From contig NC_084592.1 of the NCBI RefSeq assembly GCF_033807715.1, positions 26,821,501 through 26,885,500 on the forward strand: a DNA stretch of 64,000 nt, in the 5' to 3' direction. The notes under the pieces are model-generated. The model was not told the origin of the DNA. It saw only the letters and a program-made list of their open reading frames with translations, and did not search any database. Made by a program: the position numbers and the translations under genes. Source of the DNA: Cololabis saira (Eukaryota; Chordata; Actinopteri; Beloniformes; Belonidae). Positions 56,701 to 64,000 of the stretch are shown here, one piece after another. Positions within the stretch are counted from its first letter, which is position 1. The number at the start of each line of letters is the position of its first letter.

Positions 56701-59354
56701 CCTTATATCTTGCCACCTTCTCTTATTGTGCCCCCCTCCACTCGCCCACAAGCAGGCCAAGCCTTTGTGCCAAAACTTTGTATTTTATTGATTATTTATC
56801 TTATTGAACGTGAAATCATCCTTCGTAAATTACATTTAATTAAAACCTGTGCTTATTAATCACAAAACACAGGTTAAACATCATGACCAAATCCGCTCCG
56901 ACCCGGTGTGTCTGGATCAGCGCAGACAGACTGCAGCTTCGCCTGAATTATGCTTCTGCGTTAAATCGATGGCGTAGCCGACGGCGTAAGGTCGCGGTGC
57001 GGTGTGCGTCGCCGCATAGCCTACGCCGTCGGTTCTGCGTTGGTGTGACGCGGAACCATAAATCAGCCTTTAGTGTGCGCTCTGTGCGCTGTTCTGAACA
57101 CTTCTCTTCTCTTCTTTCGGCCATATGATGGTCCCGTCTGTCACACATTTACTGTCAGTGTTTGCTATATAATATATAATATTTGCAATATACTGTGGAC
57201 ATCTGAATAAAAACTTAACTCATAAATAGATGAATCAAAGCGCTCTCCAGCTCTGCGTCTGATTGTCTTTTTCTCCTCAGATCATGCCGAGCACCGCCGG
57301 GTCACGTAAACCCGACCAATTCAATATTAAAATCAAATTCGGTCCTGTGGCCCGTTTTTCTATTTCGTATTTTTGATCTGTGCCTAAAATTGAAATATGA
57401 AAAACCAGACGTTTTTCCGTTTTTTGTGTTACCAACTGCATTTATTCTATCGCAGGTTTTCTCCGATATTGCGTTTCTTTTGGTAATGTTTAAATTTCTT
57501 TGCTGTAGTTCATTAATGTGTTTATTTGCCTCTTCCACTAATATCTCTAACTCCAACTCGTCAAATTTCATTTTGCGCTTGTGACTTGTGACTGTGCATT
57601 CCATCCAGACTCTCCATGGCGCAGAGTTTGCGCTCGCAAACCGTAAGACGCGCAACACCTCATTTAAATACTGCTGTTTGCACCTGTTATCAATTGCGCA
57701 CGCAATCTTAGTTGATCACCCGCAAACCACGCTGCAACAGCACGCGCAAACTTTTTCAGTGCACACGCAATTTAGTACTCTTTATTTAGGATCTTAGTAA
57801 ATCGTGCCCTTAGTCTACTTATATAATTGAATAAAGACAGTAAGACTGATTCAGATGTAGATGAAGGACGTACTTCAGCTTGTTTCTTAGCAAACTCTGA
57901 ACCATCTGCCTTCAGATTCTGCATGATTCCCTCCACGCTGCTGGAGCTGAAGAGCCTGATGGGAAAGTAAAATGTGGCTTCAGAACTCTTTCATGTACTT
58001 TGTATGTATATCTCAATGCTGGTGTACAGAAATCCTCAAGAAGCTCCACTGGTGTCAAAAGCTAATACAAACATTAAATCCCGAACACGTACACCGATCA
58101 CTTTTAGGAACATTCTAGTTTGTCTTTGAAGGCAGACGTTTCCAGCTAGAATAAAACATGTTGAAGCAGAGGGCCACAAGCAGACAGATACAACTCCAAA
58201 ACTAAAACTGCTCATCTTTTAATTAATTTTTGTTAAGTTTGGTAAAATCCTACCTGTCAATATCAGAAATGTGTTTGTCCAAGACAAAAGGCTTGTCTGA
58301 CTCCAGACTACTCTGTAGGAGAAAAAAAAAGAAGAGAAACCACAACTCTGAAGGGTACATCATTGTTTTAACCACGTTGAGATTTCACTTTATCGTTATA
58401 GGTGTGATATTTGCACGTATAAAGGCAACCCTGGTTTCTGACCTGGTTTTGGTAGGAGACCAGAACTCTGGAGACATCTGCATCAGAGGGAGACTTCAAG
58501 TCCACTAGCTCTTTCTCCAAGTCTGGGATCTAGAGATGGAGACACTGTTATGTTTAAACAAGTCTGACTGCATTTCCATTATTTGTGCAAGCAGATAAGG
58601 GCTTTCTCAGTGGTTCTCATAGTGGAAAGACTTGACAGAGGAAGCTGCTGCTGTAAATGGAGAATTTCATCAGCTTGTGAAAGAATACCAAGGACAGTGC
58701 TGTGTGGGAATCCAACGGTTTGCCCAATAAGCACATTAACTGCAACCCCTACTCCTCTACTAGTTTTATCTTCAGCAAGCAAACAGAACACCGAACACCG
58801 GACAACCTGTATTTCACATGTTGTTCCAAGAGACCTGGAAGTAAGATTCGGTTTCCTCATTTCTAATGGGGTGAAGGGTGTTTGTTTCTGATGTAGCTCT
58901 ACTGTTAAATTTGTTTGACTCCTCATTTGTCCTGAAGATGAAAAAACAAGGTTACAATCTTGAGCAAACCCTGCCACCCACTGCTTTGAGATTAAGGCAA
59001 CACCAAGGTAAACATTCCTGGCCTTTGGAACGCTCAACGTATGTTGGCACATGTAAACAAGACCGAGGCCACCAGTGACTCAACACCTGGCCACGCTCTG
59101 GTCCTGTAGCCAGCGGTTCACACAACCTTGAAATACACACAGGTCTTTAACTGGTTTAGATTCTGAGAGGTTGGTGTCATTTTATCTACTAAGTTCAAGC
59201 TCTATCACCTTCTTAGATTCTACAAAGTGAGTGGCAACTCCAGCTCTCTGCACATCACGTCCTTTGAGTCGGAAGCCCGTCAAGGCGAGAAACATTCCCA
59301 ACTTCCCCCGGAGTCTTGGCAGAAAATGGCCACCTCCCACATCCGGGAAGAGCC
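53607..59354 (-). CDS. hibch: 3-hydroxyisobutyryl-CoA hydrolase, last seven coding exons (5' part right of window)
   Basis: HIBCH is a mitochondrial enzyme of valine catabolism that frees 3-hydroxyisobutyrate from its CoA ester. It belongs to the crotonase fold. Exons in gene order: 59354-59209, 58529-58443, 58312-58254, 57955-57874, 54361-54242, 54003-53970, 53722-53607. All junctions are GT-AG and phases agree. They encode 213 residues, which equals human residues 174-386. The first exon carries [19 protein letters not shown], with the Asp known to be catalytic (Asp177 in human), and [20 protein letters not shown]. Later motifs are [32 protein letters not shown] and [11 protein letters not shown]. 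The catalytic Glu, the oxyanion-hole Gly residues and the transit peptide lie beyond the window. No breaks are seen. Confidence 0.96.
53970..54003 (-). CDS. hibch: hibch micro-exon ([11 protein letters not shown])
   Basis: 34 bases from acceptor TTTCAG to donor G|GTAAGT. The sequence matches the RGHDFHEGVRA motif exactly in spacing. Confidence 0.93.
54242..54361 (-). CDS. hibch: hibch exon ([17 protein letters not shown])
   Basis: 40 codons from acceptor CCTCTAG to donor [19 protein letters not shown] and [11 protein letters not shown] are strongly conserved HIBCH motifs. Confidence 0.95.
54362..56235. other. hibch intron, no other feature
   Basis: AT-rich intron with an (AAT)n tract at 55803-55829. 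There are no exon-like or repeat features beyond this. Confidence 0.5.
55803..55829. repeat. (AAT)n microsatellite
   Basis: Nine AAT units. Confidence 0.9.
56941..57069. mobile_element. TTA-type MITE nested in the Harbinger-like element
   Basis: It runs from GCCTGAATTATGCTTCTGCG to CGGAACCATAAATCAGCCT and is followed by TTA. The centre has GGCGTAGCC/GACGGCGTAAG and the inverse. It belongs to the family of 24436, 42640 and 47476. Confidence 0.8.
57302..57658 (-). CDS. Myb/SANT-like DNA-binding protein fragment of a Harbinger-type element
   Basis: The open frame has 118 codons. Its core, [20 protein letters not shown] followed by [20 protein letters not shown], has the spaced pattern of the Myb/SANT-like domain that Harbinger elements carry as a second gene (also NAIF1-like). 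The best internal start is the Met before KFDELELEI. After TKNGKTSG the expected third helix is replaced by unrelated residues, so the frame is probably broken. It is unlikely to be a host gene. Confidence 0.6.
   Translation of the reverse strand: MLRVLRFASANSAPWRVWMECTVTSHKRKMKFDELELEILVEEANKHINELQQRNLNITKRNAISEKTCDRINAVGNTKNGKTSGFSYFNFRHRSKIRNRKTGHRTEFDFNIELVGFT
57874..57955 (-). CDS. hibch: hibch exon ([20 protein letters not shown])
   Basis: 82 bases from acceptor CCCATCAG to donor GAA|GTACGT. It aligns with [20 protein letters not shown]. The intron after it (54362-57873) contains the Harbinger-like element. Confidence 0.92.
58254..58312 (-). CDS. hibch: hibch exon ([15 protein letters not shown])
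   Basis: 59 bases from acceptor TCCTACAG to donor AG|GTAGGA. The translation aligns with DRDKSFILEEHMDKIN of human HIBCH. Confidence 0.9.
58443..58529 (-). CDS. hibch: hibch exon ([19 protein letters not shown])
   Basis: 29 codons, phase 0, from acceptor CTCTAG to donor GTCAGA. The LVDLKSPS segment matches LLALKSPS of human HIBCH. Confidence 0.9.
59209..59354 (-). CDS. hibch: hibch exon with catalytic Asp (LFPDVGGG)
   Basis: The acceptor is TTGCCAG and the first two bases complete a Gly. The translation [20 protein letters not shown] is nearly identical to the human enzyme. It ends VESKK at donor GTGATA, a weaker but valid GT site. Confidence 0.95.
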
Positions 59355-59734
59355 CTGGCAACACAAAACGCAAAGCACTGGGTCAGTGACGCACAGAGAC
59401 TGACTTTGACCAATTTAGAGCTGCGACATGTGGAAAAAGTCACAATTTTCTGAAATAATTTAAAATGTTGTCTAGGAAACAAAGTGGAACCTCCCTATGA
59501 TATCAGTCCACATTGTCCAGAAGTGACTTACGTGTTCTGATTTGGTACAGTCATTGTAGTGTGGCTAGAAATGGCTGCTGGTACATTATAAAGAGGTGAA
59601 CATGCGTCTTCTGAGCATTTGAGATGAATTTCATTACAATTAGATGCTTTAATTCTTACAGTATTCATATTATATTTTCACTAATGTTTCCAGTGTGGCC
59701 CTGCAGTCGACTTGCAACGTCACAGGCCTGAACC

Positions 59735-59812
59735 CCTGGTGAAGACAGCTGGGACAGACTCCAGCAGACCCCCGTGACCCTAAATAGGAATAAGCAGGTA
59801 AATGGATGGATG
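59735..59812 (+). repeat. 3' end of a common fish dispersed repeat
   Basis: AGCTGGGACAGACTCCAGCAGACCCCCGTGACCCTAAATAGGAATAAGCAGG followed by ATGGATGGATGG is the usual 3' end of the repeat family whose 5' part occurs at 24416-25200. Confidence 0.75.
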
Positions 59813-62800
59813 GGTTGGTTTCCACTTGATGCCCGACAGGAAATGAGCTTTCACCGGTCCAACTTGGTTCTCTGACAGCTCTTTTGTTGTGGCATGAGGC
59901 ACCAGAGGGGGAGGTGGGGAGGGATTAGATGAGTTGACCTGATTATCATCTGAAAATGTAATACTATAAAATGTGGCAGATTATGGCCCTTGTTCAGAAA
60001 GCTAGTGGGACTGAATTTAATCTGTTAATCCTGCCTCAGGAGGGGCTAATGCTTATGCATTAAATATGGTTATTGAGTGTTTGGACAGAGATAAATGAAA
60101 GTGTAGATAAACAATTACTTGTATAGTTAAAAAAAAAACACTGTTCATTTGTCCTGCTTCACACGAATCCTTAAAGTGGACCGACAGAAGTTTTTATGAA
60201 CAACCATCGGCATCATTTTCAAAAAGGGGAAAACGTCTGGACACTCTATTTTTTTAGAAATGCTACTCAGAAGGAAATTGTTGAGGACCAATTTACTTAA
60301 ATAGATCAATTGTGTGTATTTTATGCAGCAGGTCAATCTATGTGGGATTAAACCAAACACAAGATTGCAGATTTCTTATTCGTGAACACGAAAGAACATG
60401 CAGTTCAATGATGTGGATTACTGATATGTTTTCTTAAAATCTTCCAAGAGACCGATGCCCAGAGGAATAAGGTACACCAATTGCTTTTTCTTTTCTTTTT
60501 TTAAATGGTAATTGTTGTTCCTTAAAAATTTGCACAAAGCAAAAATGGAATAATGAACAAGCAATAATTCATGATAAGCAACTCTTTAAAAGGCAATGAA
60601 AGCAATGACGCAATTCAGGTTTTAAAACGTTTACTTTGTGGGTTAGATACCTCTGGGTGCTCATGTGTGACTGTCACACCCTGGGTTTGACGTATCATCA
60701 TCTCCAACGGTTACCCCTACCGTGTTTACTCTACTGGATATATAAATACAAAAATTCTTACGTATACATTTTAAACTCAAGAAGCCCGAAGGTCTCTGAA
60801 GTACATTTCTGTGCTCCACGGAAAGATCCGGCCTTCAGCTGCTGTTCCTATGGCTGGAGCAGAGTAATAACTCTTTACCTCTGTCCAGAATTCTCTCTAT
60901 TCCCACAAAAATGCAGGATGAGTCTTCTTTTTGGACTAAATAACAAATTGCAAATGGGGAAAAAACACAATATAGTGCAACAGAAAGGTTGTAACCATGT
61001 CTTTAAAGAAATGCATCACTGTGTGCTGCATTTTTGTTGTTTAAAAATAGAACGGGTCTGTGGCCTGAAAAATGTTGAAAATCCTTGTTTCTGCCTGAGA
61101 ATACACTTGGTGGGAAACATCTATATTTGGTAGCACTCTTATAAAGTTGTGACAGCTTTTAGAATAATAGTTATTCAGTATTTAGAGCACACCTGCACCC
61201 ATCAAACGTGTACAGATCACATCCTCTGCAATCAGGCTCACGGCATCATACCATAATTAACCTCATCAACAATGAACTTCAAACTTGTATGAATGACTTA
61301 TGTTGATGAGCAAATACAAATCCACTCCCATCTTGTACATCATTTAAATGTAGGTCAAACAGAACAATTAAGTAAAGCAGCATGCATAATTAAATCAAAC
61401 TGCTTTTACAGGATTCAAGGGCATGATTTCAGTTTGTGGCGGTAGTAAACTAGACACATATCGTAAGAGAGACTGAGGATTTGACCTCAGGACCAGGGCT
61501 AAAATAAGTATGCACAGTCTGCGAGGCAGCTGTGCCCCACTGAAAAGAAGGAGAATGCTTATGGAAATGGTGCAGTGATCTGACTGCAGAGTGGACATCC
61601 AGATAATGAAAATGTTCTGTTTTCTTTATTCATGGTGATGGAGGCATAACTGGAAGTGGATTACTTCATCAGTCATACCATAATCAATAATAATGTTAAT
61701 GTTACCCAAATCCTCAATAATCTTATATAATTTTATCCAACTATCCAATTCAAGGGATAGCACAGTAGTCCCCCCCCCCACCGGGACTGGAGTTTGTTTT
61801 CTTTTCTGTAAATAAGTGGCATTAATATTTAGGCTCACCCTAATGTTACTGAACGTGATCATTCAGCAGAAATACACAATGGGAAAAACAACATAATTAT
61901 GTAAATGGAGTAAATGAAAACGAGGCTATGGTTGCAAAAATCAAAACTTGCAGACACATCCTAAAAAGATTTACATTTTTGCTCATCATTTCTACCCCAA
62001 ACAATCAGTTCTTAGCCAGTACAATTCAATTACTGACCATTTTCCTCCCGCTCCTCATTCTGGCCTGACATTTGAAAAAAATCCCTCACAACTACCAGCC
62101 CGCATCAAGAGGATGCTCTGCCTCTGCCTCTCCCCCAACCCCACCCCCCCGCTTCACTCATTTCCTGTCGCCTGAGAACATAATCTTCCTCGTCACCCTG
62201 CTCCTAACATCCAAATCTAAATCCACTGCACACCCTGGCACATCAGATGAAAACTGCTTTTAAAGTCACGGCCCAGAATGCATCAGTTTCATCTGCATGT
62301 GTGTATTCATGAGTCTGTGTAACATGAAAGATCTTGAACATGAAAGTAAACTACTTGTAACCTAATTTCAACGCAGCAGCAATTATCGGGGTCCACACAG
62401 AGCCACGCACGGCTGAAAGGTTTTAACAACACCCTTCTGTGAAATTCAGCATACACTGCAAGAATATCACAATGATCAATGGAGTTGGGATTGTTTTTTT
62501 TTTTTACTTGTATATATCAGAAAATACTGACCACTGAGCAATTTGCTGCTTGAAATCCTACTGACATCAAGGTACATTAATGTCCTAAAAGAAGACAAAC
62601 CCTTTCAAATGAACATCAGAGACATCTGAATCCATCGTCTATCCCTAAGAAGTAATTACAGTCACTAAGAACGCAGGGTGTACATTTTTCTGTCAGGTCA
62701 CACTTTCAAACGATGAGAAATAAGTACAGTATGATCGTACTCTGCATATAACTCCCTCTAACATTCAAATGCAGCAGCACAACTGTAATAAGCTGTTTGG

Positions 62801-63839
62801 ATTTACATAAAAACAGGCTTGTTTATGCAATAATGTTGGCTGTAGTTTGTTGGAGATTTGTTACTAATCTCCTCAGCTCCTCAGGAGAAGGCCATCTGTC
62901 CATGAGTGTCAATTAGCTACAGAGCTAACCATAGATGAGTGCCGTAGCAATGGTCAAATGCACTCAAGGAAATGGCTCAGGTACAAAAAACAGAAATGAA
63001 TTGTTCATGGTGAAACAAGAAGTTGAGTCATTCATGCTCTTATACTGTAAGACATCTGTTTGAGATTGTTTAGATGAAGTAGATTTTAGAATTCATATAC
63101 GTCTCTAATTTCTTTTCATCTTTAAAGGCTGCTTATGTCTTTACAATTTACACTTTTATCAAATGTAAACACTGCCATTCAGTAATCACGACACCAGCTT
63201 CTGTACCTTTTCTGAAGGGTTAACCTGTGTATTTTTACAAGTATTTTAATTATCAGACTAACTCCACATAATATTATGTGCACCTTTAGGTTCATAGGTA
63301 CTGTCAACAATCTAGTGACAGCAGTTTGCATAGATTAGGAGATTACAGTTTTTCATCAATTTTTGAAATTCACAAGAACCAATTGACTGTTTCCAAACCC
63401 TACAAACTGATTGGTAAACATTTAAACATTTTGAGGCCTACTGGTCTCCAAATGACCTGCAGTATTCGTTATTTACAGCTGCAGATAAAGTCCGCACAGA
63501 TGTGCAGACTTTATCTGGGAAATTGGAAGCATGAATACATTTGGTAGTAACTCTTCAAAAACAACATAAGGAAAGCAGAATGCACAACTATCTCTGAAAC
63601 AACTTGAAACTGATATAAGTAAGTCACAACCACCTATGGTGAACACAAAACAGATTACTTTTGATTTCTGATTCAACTGAATCTTTATTACAAAAACAAA
63701 AAAAAAAAAGCCCCCCTTGACTCACTAATCACTACTGAATAGCAGTCTCTCTCACTTATAATGAGACTTCTGCATCTGCCAAGACATATTCTGGCTTACT
63801 CTTCACAAGTAAACTGCTCAGGAAGTTGTCTCAGATTTG

Positions 63840-64000
63840 AAAGGTGACTTCCCAAAACTGCATTTTTCATATTTTTCCACTCATGGATTTTTCTCATGTT
63901 CAATGGGAGTGAGATCGTGGTTGCTGGAGGGCCATTTAACAATCATCCAATGTTTGAAACAACCATTCTGGGGTGTTTTTGTGCTCTATGTCATTGACTT
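63840..64000. mobile_element. possible Tc1-like fragment running off the window
   Basis: GAGATCGTGGTTGCTGGAGGGCCATT and GTTTTTGTGCTCTATGTCATTGA resemble the complement of the region before the second catalytic acid in Tc1-like transposases (GGCCATTC...GTCATTGTC). It is weak and may be chance. Confidence 0.3.

Larger units (their letters stand above)
56236..57809 (-). mobile_element. Harbinger-like transposon derivative with Myb/SANT-like gene
   Basis: The ends are inverted: GGGCCCGATTTACTAA at 56236 and TTAGTAAATCGTGCCC ending 57809. Right flank TTA (57810-57812) and left flank ATA are a near match to a TWA target duplication. Subterminal CGCAAAC/GTTTGCG and TTGCGCACGCAAT pieces recur. It encodes a Myb/SANT-like protein on the minus strand but no recognisable DDE transposase. 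A second MITE (56941-57069) sits inside it. Confidence 0.78.
59355..64000 (-). other. hibch intron (inferred), no exon recognised
   Basis: The next 5' exon of hibch (with the MPET and GGG motifs) was not found on the minus strand here, so this is inferred intron of at least 4.6 kb. It holds a repeat tail at 59735-59812. A possible Tc1-like piece lies at 63840-64000. The plus ORF at 60636-61133 (165 codons) shows no family resemblance. Confidence 0.5.

Noticed and set aside
60636..61133. 165-codon plus-strand ORF in the hibch intron
   Set aside because: Cys/His/Leu-rich without a recognisable domain, no splice or promoter context, and composition like the surrounding intron.
59355..64000. Search for the hibch exon with MPETAIG or the GGG oxyanion motif
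   Set aside because: No matching minus-strand translation found; it is presumed beyond 64000.

Overview
This is a stretch of a ray-finned fish nuclear genome, most likely a spiny-rayed teleost. Genes are split into short exons with GT-AG introns. The DNA is AT-rich and full of Tc1-like, hAT-like and Harbinger-like DNA transposons, LINE tails and long microsatellites. The myostatin protein is of the teleost type. No species can be named from the sequence alone.

Four protein-coding genes are recognisable, in the order and orientation I know from human 2q32: PMS1 (+), MSTN (-), C2orf88/smAKAP (+), HIBCH (-). From 3855 to 13486 lie the last eight exons of pms1, covering the end of the MutL ATPase module, the HMG box and the C-terminal domain. 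One pms1 exon (7520-7670) carries a net +1 frame disruption. From 40526 to 43146 (minus) lies a complete three-exon mstn gene, probably the teleost mstnb/MSTN-1 copy by synteny, with a TATA box, a CCAAT box and a furin site. At 49179-49454 is the single coding exon of C2orf88 (small membrane A-kinase anchor). From 53607 to 59354 (minus) are the last seven coding exons of hibch, whose 213 residues match the corresponding part of the human protein in length. Its 5' exons lie beyond the right edge. The genes are not a pathway: they cover mismatch repair, a secreted TGF-beta-family muscle growth inhibitor, PKA anchoring and valine catabolism, held together by old synteny.

The 27 kb between pms1 and mstn (13.5-40.5 kb) is almost entirely mobile-element debris. 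It holds a hAT-like element with a BED-finger exon (14142-15237) and a Tc1-like element split by a hairpin-ended composite repeat array (18180-22045). Next come a LINE endonuclease remnant, a MITE nested in another dispersed repeat with a TTA target duplication, and a second composite repeat inserted in a second Tc1-like element (27660-29490). Further right are a Gypsy pol fragment and possible LTR interrupted by a LINE tail, a terminal-inverted-repeat element with a nested palindromic MITE, and L1-type remnants.

The most notable structure is around mstn. The proximal promoter flank (43394-43878) is present a second time at 44489-44974, and a roughly 590 bp block between the two copies is itself a copy of sequence 3' of mstn (37131-37729). 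I found no unknown gene system, CRISPR array or tRNA gene. The novelty here is in repeat architecture and in the mstn flanking duplication.
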